In this document: positions 51,545-59,742 of the stretch, piece by piece
How the letters are laid out: every line of letters begins with the position of its first letter
How positions within the stretch are numbered: the stretch's first letter is position 1
DNA from: JADGNZ01 sp963715895
GTDB lineage: Bacteria; Acidobacteriota; Thermoanaerobaculia; Gp7-AA8
Assembly: GCA_963715895.1 (NCBI GenBank)
Contig: OY970284.1
Span: forward strand, 2,852,001 to 2,916,000
Length of the DNA stretch: 64,000 nucleotides
Direction of reading: 5' to 3'
Position numbers and translations under genes: made by a program
Notes under the pieces: generated by a model
The model's input: the letters and a program-made list of their open reading frames with translations, nothing else
The model's database searches: none
What the model was told of the DNA's origin: nothing

Positions 51545-53501
51545 ATGCTCTATCGCTTCGACAATATCGAGAAATCGTACGGCCCGCACGACATCGTGAA
51601 GGGGGCGACATGGCAGCATAACCCCGGCGAGAAAGTCGGGTTGGTCGGCCGCAACGGGGCGGGGAAGACGACGCTCTTCCGGCTGCTGCTGAAGCAGGAA
51701 GACACCGACCATGGCCAGGTCCTGCGCGCCTCGGGGCTGACTATCGGCCATGTCGGGCAGCATCTCGACGCGGAGCCGGGGATGTCTCTGTTCGACTATG
51801 TCGAGACGGCCTTCGCCGACGTGCTGACGATCGAGCGGAAGATGCGGGCGATCGAGCATGACCTGGCCGACGCGACGAAGAGCGCGGCCGAGCACGAGAA
51901 GCTGCTCCAGAAATACGCCGACCTGCAGCACGACTACGAACATGCCGACGGCTACACGCTGCACGCCGAGGTGGAGAGGGTGCTGACCGGAGTCGGCTTT
52001 GTGAAGAGTGAGTGGGAAAGGCCGATCGTGGCCTTCAGCGGTGGTCAGCAGAACCGGGCCATGCTGGCGCGTGTCCTGCTGACCGACGTCGATCTCTTGC
52101 TCCTCGACGAGCCGACCAACCATCTCGACCTGGCCGGCATCGAGTTCCTCGAGGAGTTTCTGCAGTCGTTCAAGGGGAGCTATCTCCTCATCTCCCACGA
52201 CCGGACCTTTCTCAACCGCACCGTCGGGAAGATCGTCGAGCTGGCGCACGGAAAGCTGATCGAGTATCCCGGCAACTACGAGCGCTTTCTCGAGCTGCGC
52301 ACCGAGCGGATGGAGAAGATGGCCGCCGACTACGAGCAGCAGCAGGAGCTGATCGACAAGACCAAGGATTTCATCCGCCGCAATCTGGCCGGGCAGAAGA
52401 CCAAGCAGGCCAAGTCGCGCCGGAAGATGCTGGCGAAGCTGGATGAGGTGGAACGCCCGGAGACCGACGAGACGCTGGCGAACTTCAAACTCGAAGCCGG
52501 TCCACGCTCCGGGGCGGTGGCGCTGACGGCCGATCACGTCACCGCCGGCTATGGAGAGAAGGCCGATCGTCCACGATCTGACCATGACCATCCGCCGCGG
52601 CGAGCGCTACGCCATCATCGGTCCGAACGGATCCGGGAAGTCGACGCTGCTGAAGACATTCGCAGGCCGCCTGCAGCCGCTGGCCGGCGCGGTCACCTAC
52701 GGACACAACGTGCAGGTTGGCTACTACGATCAGACCCTCGGCGATCTGAATCCTGCCGGCAACGTAATCGACGAGGTGTGGAACCTCGATCATTCGCAGA
52801 CCGAAGAGCAGGTGCGCAGCTACCTGGCCCAGTTCTCGTTCTTCGACGACGACGTCTTCAAGAAGACGCGCGACCTCTCCGGCGGCGAGAAGGGGCGGCT
52901 GGCACTGGCGAAGATCATCTACACCGGCGGCAACGTCATGCTGCTCGACGAGCCGACGAATCATCTCGACGTCTACACCCGCGAGGCGCTGGAGGAGGCG
53001 CTGGAGCGCTTCACCGGCGCGCTGATCGTCGTCTCGCACGACCGTTACTTCATCGACCGCGTGGTCGAGCACGTGATCCTGGTCGAAGAGGGGACGGCCG
53101 ACGTCTTCGACGGCAACTACAGCGACTACGCCGAACGGCTGAAGGCGGGAGCGGCGATTCCGCGCAAGGCGGAAGCCGTTCCGGTGGCTCCTCCGCGTTC
53201 AACCCCGACGTCCTCTCCCGCATCCCCCGTCGACGACAAGCTCGCGCGCGCCGAACAAAAGAAGCGCGACAAACGGTTGCGCAAGATCGATGAAGAGATC
53301 GCCGATCTGGAGTCGCGCATCGCCTCGGCCGAACGCGAACGCGAGCGCAATGATCTCCTGCTCTGTTCCGAGGAAGTCTTCCGGGACGGTGAGCGCAGCC
53401 GGAAGATTCAGTCGCAGAACGCCGACCTCAAAGCGATGATCGATTTGCTCTACGGCAAGTGGGAAGTGCTGGCAAAGGAGCGGGAGGGTGTGGTGGCGTA
53501 G
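51545..53501 (+). CDS. ABC-F ATPase, split by a +1 frameshift near 52560
   Basis: ABC-F proteins are cytoplasmic twin-ATPase proteins that act on ribosomes. The first frame carries NBD1 (Walker A GRNGAGKTT, signature FSGGQQNR, Walker B LLLLDEPTNHLD) and the linker. After YGEK the frame is lost. A second frame from 52551 supplies RPIVHDLTMTIRRG and NBD2 (GPNGSGKST, LSGGEKGRLAL, VMLLDEPTNHLD) and a charged C-terminal coil (about 560-650). One extra base in the GAGAGAAGG run explains it. The restored length, about 651 residues, is normal. All ATPase motifs are intact, so an error or recent mutation is likely. Confidence 0.88.
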
Positions 53502-53503
53502 GT

Positions 53504-53632
53504 TGCGGGGTTACGGGGTCTCGCGGTCTCGGGGTTGCTGAGTTGCTGGGTTGCTGAGTACGCTGCACGGAAATGAACTCGGAAGAACGCCGACCCACCT
53601 CAGCAACTCCGCAACCGAGCAACCGAGCAACC
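53504..53632. repeat. Inverted pair of 8-bp arrays reaching into cinA
   Basis: The left arm (GGTTGCTGAGTTGCTGGGTT, about 53533-53557) and the right arm (CAGCAACTCCGCAACCGAGC, about 53601-53632) flank the cinA start at 53573. The right arm is in frame and encodes the protein's residues 10-20. A related array with altered units lies just before (53504-53532). Confidence 0.82.
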
Positions 53633-54853
53633 ATCATCGCCATCGGCTCCGAGATGCTCGGGCCGACGCGCGTCGATACCAATTCCTTGAAGGTCACGGC
53701 CGCGTTCGAGTCGTTCGGAATCGGCGTCATCCGCAAGAGCGTCGTGGGCGATACGCGAGGTGAGCTCGTGGACGAGATCCGATACTCACTGGCGCACGCG
53801 GACATCCTCGTCACGTCGGGCGGACTCGGGCCGACCGAGGACGACATGACGCGGGAGGCTCTGGCGGAGGCGCTCGGGCTGGAGATGGAGGTCGACGCCG
53901 GGATCATCGACCGCCTGGAGAAACGCTTCGCCGCGCGCGGCTGGAAAATGCCGGAGGTCAACAAGCGGCAGGCCAACGTCTTCATCGGCCAGACCACGCT
54001 TACCAATGAGCGCGGGACGGCGCCAGGGTTTCACATCGAGCAGGGCGACAAGCACGTCTGGGTTTTCCCCGGGGTGCCGCACGAGCTGGAGTGGATGGTC
54101 GAAACGTATCTAACGCCGTGGCTGGCGTCGATCACGGCCGGCCAGTCGCGATTCCGGCGCGTTCTGAAGATCGCCGGGATGACGGAGTCGGGGGTGGAGG
54201 AACGGCTCAAGCCGTACTACACCGCCCATCCTGAGCCGTTGACGATCCTGGCCACCAGCGGTCAGACCGAGTTGCACCTGGCGGCCGACGGTGCCGAATC
54301 GGAGGCGCTGGCGCTGATCGCCGCGCTCGAAGCCGAACTGCGCGGGATCTTCGGCGACAAGATCTTCGGCGCCGATGACGACACGCTGGAGGGAATCGTC
54401 GGCCGGATCCTGACGGAGCGCGGCGAGACCGTTGCCACCGCCGAGTCGTGCACCGGCGGGCTGCTGGCCTCGCGCATCACCGACGTTGCCGGAAGCTCGG
54501 CCTACTTCATGGGCGGCGCCGTCTGCTACACCGCCGCCGCGAAGACGGCGCTGGCCGGCGTCGCCCCGGCCCTCATCGCCGAGCACGGCGAGGTCTCCGA
54601 GCCGGTGGCCATCGCATTGGCCCGTGGCGCGCGCGAGTGTTTCGGAACGACGTACGGGATCGGCGTCACCGGCATCGCCGGGCCGGGCGGGGGGACGGCG
54701 GATAAGCCGGTCGGCACGGTTCACATCGCCGTGGCCGGTCCCGCGACGCACAAGCATCGCAAGATGCTCTGGCCGATGGAGCGGAGTCTGTTCAAACGAA
54801 TTACGACGCAGTCGGCGCTCGATCTGCTGCGATTGTTCATCGTGCGCGCGTGA
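53573..54853 (+). CDS. cinA: CinA family protein
   Basis: The 426-residue protein has the N-terminal MoaB-like domain (IIAIGSEMLGPTRVDTNSL, LVTSGGLGPTEDDMT) and the C-terminal nicotinamide-nucleotide amidase domain (TAESCTGGLLASRITDVAG, GVTGIAGPGGGT). CinA recycles pyridine nucleotides and is often induced with competence. The first 20 residues (NSEERRPTSATPQPSNRAT) are not typical; part is encoded by the repeat, where other CinA proteins start directly before IIAIGSE. Its last 45 bp are duplicated at 56554. Confidence 0.93.
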   Translation: MNSEERRPTSATPQPSNRATIIAIGSEMLGPTRVDTNSLKVTAAFESFGIGVIRKSVVGDTRGELVDEIRYSLAHADILVTSGGLGPTEDDMTREALAEALGLEMEVDAGIIDRLEKRFAARGWKMPEVNKRQANVFIGQTTLTNERGTAPGFHIEQGDKHVWVFPGVPHELEWMVETYLTPWLASITAGQSRFRRVLKIAGMTESGVEERLKPYYTAHPEPLTILATSGQTELHLAADGAESEALALIAALEAELRGIFGDKIFGADDDTLEGIVGRILTERGETVATAESCTGGLLASRITDVAGSSAYFMGGAVCYTAAAKTALAGVAPALIAEHGEVSEPVAIALARGARECFGTTYGIGVTGIAGPGGGTADKPVGTVHIAVAGPATHKHRKMLWPMERSLFKRITTQSALDLLRLFIVRA

Positions 54854-54869
54854 CGTACACTTTGTGTGC

Positions 54870-55175
54870 ATGAAGCGAATGCATGTGACTCTGGACGAAG
54901 AGGCGCTGGAGCAAGCGCGGCGGCTGACCGGAAAGAAGAGCTATTCCGAGACGATCAACCACGCCATCGCGCAGATCGTGAAGCAGGATCGCTTGCGGCA
55001 GGCGATCGATGCTCTGGCGAAAGACCCGAACCCGTGGTGGCCCGGATACGTCAAGGAAATGGCGCCGGATGTTGCTGAATATCTGAAGAAGAAAGAGAAG
55101 CCGCGCCGCCGAACAGCCGCGAGCACCGTCCGAGCGCCGCGTGTCAAGCAAGCGAAACTCCGTGGTTCTCGTTGA
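54870..55175 (+). CDS. vapB: VapB-type antitoxin
   Basis: The 101-residue protein starts MKRMHVTLDEEALEQARRLT, a ribbon-helix-helix DNA-binding motif, followed by a toxin-binding tail (WWPGYVKEMAPDVAEYLKKK). It should bind and block the VapC toxin encoded next (35 bp overlap) and repress the operon. It starts 16 bp after the cinA stop. A close copy is at 56615. Confidence 0.88.
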   Translation: MKRMHVTLDEEALEQARRLTGKKSYSETINHAIAQIVKQDRLRQAIDALAKDPNPWWPGYVKEMAPDVAEYLKKKEKPRRRTAASTVRAPRVKQAKLRGSR

Positions 55176-55554
55176 CACGAGCGTCTGGATCCAGAAGTGG
55201 TCTGCCGACGAGCTTTTCGCGTTGGCCAACAATGAGTCGCTGGCAATCTGTCCGCCAATTCTTCAGGAACTGCTGCAGGGTGCGTGGGATCAAGTGCGAA
55301 TGAACCGTGTGCACACGATTGCGGACAATTCGGGAATGCTCGACTCGCCGGTTCCCGTAGAGCGCTTCGAAGTTGCCGGCGCGATGTACTGTACCGCTCG
55401 CGCTCGATCGTTCACAATCCGTTCGTCGAATGATTGCCTCATCGCTGCGATCGCCATGCATCACGACGTCCTGTTGCTGCACGGCGATCGGGACTTCGAT
55501 TACATCGCGCGGCTTTTCCCGCTGCGGGCGCGAAACATCAACCCTTCCGCATGA
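55141..55554 (+). CDS. vapC: VapC-type PIN-domain toxin
   Basis: The 137-residue protein has the PIN acidic residues: Asp in VVLVDTSVWIQK, Glu in ILQELLQGAW, Asp in SSNDCLIAAIAMHH and Asp in HGDRDFDYIA. VapC toxins are ribonucleases that cleave tRNA or rRNA. The start is GTG, inside the antitoxin gene by 35 bp, so translation is coupled. All active-site residues are present. Confidence 0.9.
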   Translation: MSSKRNSVVLVDTSVWIQKWSADELFALANNESLAICPPILQELLQGAWDQVRMNRVHTIADNSGMLDSPVPVERFEVAGAMYCTARARSFTIRSSNDCLIAAIAMHHDVLLLHGDRDFDYIARLFPLRARNINPSA

Positions 55555-55633
55555 ACACATTTCGTCTTGAGATCCAAAACGGCTGCCTCTGTATCTAAAA
55601 CGGCCGCTTCGATGCCAAAGAAGAGAAATACCG

Positions 55634-56494
55634 TTAACGCGGCGACGGCAGGCTTACGAGCACGGACGTGATGATGAGCACGATCGTCGCCGCGACGACT
55701 TCCGCGGTGGCTGACCGGCGCAGGACCGCCGCCGCCGATTCGGTGCCGAGGAGTGGGCGCTGGCGGCGCCAATTCCAGGCGCCGAGTCCGACCACGATCA
55801 GAACGACGCAGAGCTTCGCGATCAGCGTCAGGCCGTACGCCGTCGTCCAGAGTGCATCGAGCCGCTTCAGGTGGGTCCACGCCGTGATTACGCCGGTGAG
55901 TCCCAGGACGGCGAAGGCACTGAGCGCGAGCGGCGAGAAGCGGTGAACCATGTTGGCGGCGATGGAACCGCGGCGGATGGGCGGCAGATCGCTGTTCATG
56001 ACCGTGGTGAAACCGGCCACGAGCATGATGAAGAGCGTCCCGATCCAGAGGCCGCCGGCGAGGCGATGGATCGGATTTACGGCGCGGCTCCACTGGCCGT
56101 AAAAGAGGCTGGTCAAGGGGCCGATGACGACTCCCGCGGCTGCTAGCGCCCAGCCGAGGCGAACGTGGGCCAGCGCCAGGGCCAGGCCGATCACGGCCAG
56201 AGTGATGCACAGCGTCTGGATCAGCGTCGCGCCGTTGCCGGTGATGGCACCGGCGATCGACGTGTGATTCTTTCCTGCCAGGCGTGGGAGCGTCAGCACG
56301 TAGAGGATCGTGGTGACCAGCGCGCCGATGAATCCGAACAAGGCCGCGCGCCGTGCGGCGCGCCGGGCGATGTCCACCTCCGCGGCGGCATCCGCGCGAA
56401 GGACGACATAGCGAAAGGCGACGGCGCCGGTGGCGAAGAACGCGGCCAGGAAGCCGGCCAACTCGGTAAGTGCTTCGGAAATCGTAAAGTCCAT
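55634..56494 (-). CDS. CopD-like integral membrane protein
   Basis: The product (about 286 residues) has eight hydrophobic segments and the CopD-type pattern NPIHRLAGGLWIGTLFIML with FSPLALSAFAVLGLTG and LTLIAKLCVVLIVVGLGAWN. CopD proteins are linked to copper uptake or resistance. The ATG at 56494 (MDFTISEAL) is preferred; one at 56518 would add eight residues. The segment between the vapC stop and this gene's stop (55555-55633) holds no gene. Confidence 0.75.
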   Translation of the reverse strand: MDFTISEALTELAGFLAAFFATGAVAFRYVVLRADAAAEVDIARRAARRAALFGFIGALVTTILYVLTLPRLAGKNHTSIAGAITGNGATLIQTLCITLAVIGLALALAHVRLGWALAAAGVVIGPLTSLFYGQWSRAVNPIHRLAGGLWIGTLFIMLVAGFTTVMNSDLPPIRRGSIAANMVHRFSPLALSAFAVLGLTGVITAWTHLKRLDALWTTAYGLTLIAKLCVVLIVVGLGAWNWRRQRPLLGTESAAAVLRRSATAEVVAATIVLIITSVLVSLPSPR

Positions 56495-56519
56495 GAGGGG
56501 CGCTGAAGCGTATTCCATG

Positions 56520-56545
56520 CCCGGAGTAATCGCGAGGCTCGATCC
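56520..56545. repeat. Direct repeat, left copy (partner at 58511)
   Basis: The 26-bp sequence CCCGGAGTAATCGCGAGGCT plus CGATCC recurs at 58511-58536 with one mismatch. The two copies bracket the duplicated vapB and IS copy 3, so they may mark the edges of an inserted or rearranged segment, or be relics of a shared upstream region. Confidence 0.7.
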
Positions 56546-56614
56546 ACCTCCAGCAGTCGGCGCTCGATCTGCTGCGATTGTTCATCGTGCGCGGGTGACG
56601 TACACTTTGTGGGC

Positions 56615-56875
56615 ATGAAGCGGATGCGTGTGACTCTGGACGAAGAGGCGCTGGAACAAGCGCGGCGGCTGACCGGAAAGAAGAGCGATTCCGAGACGAT
56701 CAACCACGCCATCGCGCAGATCGTGAAGCAGGATCGCCTGGGTAAGGCCATCGATGCCCTGGCAACGGGTCCGGATCCGTGGTGGCCAGGCTACGTCGAA
56801 GAAATGGCACCGGATGTTGCTGATTATCTAAAGAAGAAAGAGAAGCCGCGCCGCGAGCACCGTCCGTCGTTTTAA
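56615..56875 (+). CDS. Duplicated VapB-like antitoxin without a toxin
   Basis: The 86-residue product (MKRMRVTLDEEALEQARRLT) matches the antitoxin at 54870 with few changes and a 10-bp deletion near the C-terminus. The copied block begins in the last codons of cinA (56554, matching 54809) and ends near 56865, where a vapC start would be. No PIN gene follows. It may be a spare antitoxin able to block VapC, or a decaying copy. Confidence 0.72.
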   Translation: MKRMRVTLDEEALEQARRLTGKKSDSETINHAIAQIVKQDRLGKAIDALATGPDPWWPGYVEEMAPDVADYLKKKEKPRREHRPSF

Positions 56876-56946
56876 CGCGCATTTCTAACACGACAATAGG
56901 AATCGACGGCAAGCTGCAAGCTCGTAGCGGCGGCGGCTCCGGCCCG

Positions 56947-56969
56947 GGCACAGACAAGAGTGTCTGTGC
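56947..56969. repeat. REP unit cut by IS copy 3
   Basis: The unit (GGCACAGACAAGAGTGTCTG and then TGC) is interrupted after TCTGTGC. The rest of the REP resumes at 58327 after the IS. Confidence 0.8.
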
Positions 56970-58326
56970 CCACAGTTGTCCAAATTAGGTTAGGAGAATT
57001 TGGCCCTCGACGGAAACGCCGGGCTCTGTAGGATTAGGCAGTTCGACCAAGAACGACCGATCAACAGGAGGCCCAGCGTTGAGTGCATTTTCTAGCGTAT
57101 TCGGACAGATTCTCAAGTTGTTTCCCCGGGCAGAGTTCGAGCAGTTGGTTCGAGAGGCCAAGGCCGAGAGGCACGCTCGAGGGTTCACCTGTTGGCAGCA
57201 GTTCGTGGCGATGCTGTTTTGCCAGTTGGGCAAGGCCCAATCGCTTCGTGAGATATGCCAGGGACTGGCCTCGGTGGAAGGGAAGCTCAATCACCTCGGT
57301 ATCGAGGAGGCGCCGAACAAGTCCACCCTTTCCTACGCAAACGCCCACCGGCCGTGGGAGTTGTACCAGCTCGTTTTCGAGCAGATGTATCAGCGCTGCC
57401 GTCAGATTGCACCGAAGCATAAGCTGCGGTTCAAGAACCCGTTGCTGTCGATCGACGCAACCGTGATCGAGCTTTGCGCGAGCCTGTTTGACTGGGCTCA
57501 CTACAAGCAGACCAAGGGAGCGGTGAAGCTTCACATGATTCTCGATCACAACGGGCTGCTACCGAGCTTCTGCCTCATCACCGAAGCCCGAAAGTACGAC
57601 GTGACAGTGGCTCGGGACTGGGATTTCCCAGCCGGTACGATCATCGCTTTCGATCGTGGATACATCGACTTCCGCTGGTTTCGCTCACTCGACCAACGCG
57701 GCATCTTCTTCGTCACGCGACTCAAACGACGGACGACCTATTCTGTGGTCAAAGAGAACCCCATTCCTCAGAAGGGCGGCGTTCTTCGCGATGCCACCAT
57801 CCAGCTGACCAGCCGGCAACTCAGAGGCGGTTCCTCTCCACTTCTTCGCTTGGTCGAGTATCGCGCTCAGGACGGCCGGACCTATGAGTTTCTCACCAAC
57901 CATCTGAGCTTCGGACCAACCACCATCGCTGCCATCTATGAACAGCGATGGCAGATCGAGTCGTTTTTTAAAGCCATCAAGCAGAACCTGCGCATCAAGA
58001 CCTTCGTGGGGACCTCCGCGAATGCTCTTCACATCCAGGTCTGGACGGCTCTGATCGCCATCCTCACGCTTCGGTACCTCAAGCTACGCTCCACGTTCGG
58101 ATGGGCTCTGTCGAATCTGCTCGCCATCTTGCGGTTCAACCTGTTCGCTTACCGCGATCTGTGGTCCTGGCTCAACGACCCGTTCACTCCACCGCCTCTC
58201 CCTCCACCCGCTCAACTCTCCCTCAATTTGGACAGCATCTGAGGGGGTCGATCTCACTTCCCGTCAAAAATGACTCGTACGCTCAGCAGAACCGGCCGTT
58301 TCTCAACCTAATTTGGACAGCTGTGG
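56970..58326 (+). mobile_element. IS4-family insertion sequence, copy 3
   Basis: The 1357-bp element is the same as copies 1 and 2 but in the opposite orientation, with the transposase on the plus strand. The duplication TCTGTGC is at 56963-56969 and 58327-58333. The same target base is used although the element is flipped, so target choice follows the palindromic REP, not element orientation. Confidence 0.92.
57079..58242 (+). CDS. IS4-family DDE transposase (copy 3)
   Basis: The 387 residues are identical to the other two copies, with the full DDE triad. Start TTG with AGGAGG 9-14 bp upstream. The 110 bp before the gene and the 84 bp after it are the element's ends. Confidence 0.95.
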   Translation: MSAFSSVFGQILKLFPRAEFEQLVREAKAERHARGFTCWQQFVAMLFCQLGKAQSLREICQGLASVEGKLNHLGIEEAPNKSTLSYANAHRPWELYQLVFEQMYQRCRQIAPKHKLRFKNPLLSIDATVIELCASLFDWAHYKQTKGAVKLHMILDHNGLLPSFCLITEARKYDVTVARDWDFPAGTIIAFDRGYIDFRWFRSLDQRGIFFVTRLKRRTTYSVVKENPIPQKGGVLRDATIQLTSRQLRGGSSPLLRLVEYRAQDGRTYEFLTNHLSFGPTTIAAIYEQRWQIESFFKAIKQNLRIKTFVGTSANALHIQVWTALIAILTLRYLKLRSTFGWALSNLLAILRFNLFAYRDLWSWLNDPFTPPPLPPPAQLSLNLDSI

Positions 58327-58382
58327 TCTGTGCCACATTCGGTCCCGCAAGACTCCACTCTTCTGCCAATACCGAGGGCCAA

Positions 58383-58409
58383 TGTGGCACAGACACTCTT
58401 GTCTGTGCC
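58383..58409. repeat. REP unit beyond IS copy 3
   Basis: A complete REP unit in the orientation facing the interrupted one, so the two form the usual facing pair around the IS. The gap 58410-58549 contains no gene; it includes the right copy of the 26-bp direct repeat (58511-58536). Confidence 0.78.
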
Positions 58410-58510
58410 CAGCGGCGCAGCCGCGCGTCGGGAGAAGGGTTCTCGAGGTAACAGCGTGTCGACAATTCTCGGTGTGTGAGAAATGTGGGTTAAAGCGCGG
58501 TTAATCCACA

Positions 58511-58536
58511 CCCGGAGTAATCGCGCGGCTCGATCC
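58511..58536. repeat. Direct repeat, right copy (partner at 56520)
   Basis: The partner of the 26-bp repeat at 56520. It ends 14 bp before the serine dehydratase start and may overlap its promoter or leader. Confidence 0.7.
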
Positions 58537-58549
58537 GTTACCGTGGCGC

Positions 58550-59485
58550 ATGATCGAAAGCTTCGTCCACCTTCAGCAGATTGCCCTCGACCGCGACCTC
58601 GCCGACGTCTTTCTGGAGAGCGACGAGCAGGAGCACGCCGTTCCCGGGGATCAGATCCTCGAAGCGCTGCGGCGCCGCCGCGCCGTGATGCGCGATTGCG
58701 TCGAGCGCGGCAAGGGTGGCGGCATGTCGATGGGGAAGCTGGTCGGTAATGAGGCCAAACTGCTCAATGAAGCCTTCCTGGCCGGGCGCACGTTCCTCGA
58801 TCCGCTGACGGTCAAGGCCGAGATCTACGCGCTGTCGGTGATGGGGGAGAACTCGCGGATGGGGGTCATCGTCGCCGCGCCGACGGCCGGAGCGGGGGGC
58901 GTCGTCCCGGGCATGCTGCTGGCGCTGGAGGAAGAGCGCCACATCGATCCCGAACGGACCGTCCGCGCGCTCGTCGTCGCCGGCGGAGTGGGATCGATCA
59001 TCGCCCTCTCGGCGAACATCTCCGGCGCCGCCGGCGGATGTCAGAATGAGGTCGGCGTCGCCGCGGCGATGGGGGCGGCTGCCGTCGCCTACATGATGGG
59101 CGGTACCACCCGCCAATCCATTCACGCCGCCGCGATTGCTCTCAAGAACACCCTCGGCCTGGTCTGCGATCCGGTCGGCGGCCTGGTCGAAGTGCCGTGC
59201 GTGAAGCGCAACGCCATCTTCGCCGTCCACGGCCTCACCTCGGCGCAGCTCGCGTTGGCAGGAGTCGAATCCGTCATCCCGATGGACGAAGTGGTCGAAG
59301 CGATGGTCCGTATCGGCCGCGCCCTCCCGCGCGGCCTGCGCGAGACCGCCGAGGGCGGCCTGGCCACGACGCTCACCGGCTGCACGATCGGCGATCGCCT
59401 GAAGAGCGAGGCGAACGAGCGTCGCGCGGAGCGGGCGGCGGAGCGGGAGCGGGCGGCGCAGGAGCGGAAAGAGTCGGTGCATTAA
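58550..59485 (+). CDS. sdaAA: L-serine ammonia-lyase, iron-sulfur type, alpha subunit
   Basis: The enzyme deaminates serine to pyruvate using a 4Fe-4S cluster. The 311-residue product has the cluster cysteines in AGGCQNEVG, LVCDPVGG and EVPCVKRN, and the core APTAGAGGVVPGML. The last 40 residues (RRAERAAERERAAQERKES) are a charged extension. The beta subunit is not in the window and may be encoded elsewhere. A repeat arm begins within its stop codon. Confidence 0.92.
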   Translation: MIESFVHLQQIALDRDLADVFLESDEQEHAVPGDQILEALRRRRAVMRDCVERGKGGGMSMGKLVGNEAKLLNEAFLAGRTFLDPLTVKAEIYALSVMGENSRMGVIVAAPTAGAGGVVPGMLLALEEERHIDPERTVRALVVAGGVGSIIALSANISGAAGGCQNEVGVAAAMGAAAVAYMMGGTTRQSIHAAAIALKNTLGLVCDPVGGLVEVPCVKRNAIFAVHGLTSAQLALAGVESVIPMDEVVEAMVRIGRALPRGLRETAEGGLATTLTGCTIGDRLKSEANERRAERAAERERAAQERKESVH

Positions 59486-59742
59486 CTGCGCGGAGCGCGT
59501 TGTCTGCGCTTCGCGCGTTGTCGGTTGTCCGCGCGCTACGGCGTGCGTAGACGATGCCGATTTCTTGGATCCCTGGGCTTCATTGGTATCGGTCCGGGTA
59601 CGTCGTGATGCACGGACGCTGCGCGGTGTTCGACCTCAATACCTGTGACCAGATCTAGTTGTTCTCCGTTACTGACCACGCGCGCCGCAGCGCGCAGATA
59701 ACCGACAACGCGCGAAGCACAGACAACGCGCTCCGCGCAGTT
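59484..59742. repeat. 43-bp inverted repeats at two convergent stop codons
   Basis: The arms (59484-59526 and 59700-59742) match at 42 of 43 positions, each starting TAACTGCGCGGAGCGCGTTG on its own strand, so both neighbouring genes use the TAA of the repeat as stop codon. They enclose about 173 bp. A third, partial copy of the same GACAACGCGC family is inside the next gene at 62317-62362. Confidence 0.85.
59554..59658 (+). CDS. Possible 34-residue ORF inside the inverted repeat
   Basis: An ATG at 59554 opens 34 codons (MPISWIPGLHWYRSGYVVMH, ending NTCDQI). It is neither GC-shadow nor low complexity, but there is no ribosome site. It could be a gene fragment carried within the repeat-bounded segment. 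I recognise no family. Confidence 0.25.
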   Translation: MPISWIPGLHWYRSGYVVMHGRCAVFDLNTCDQI

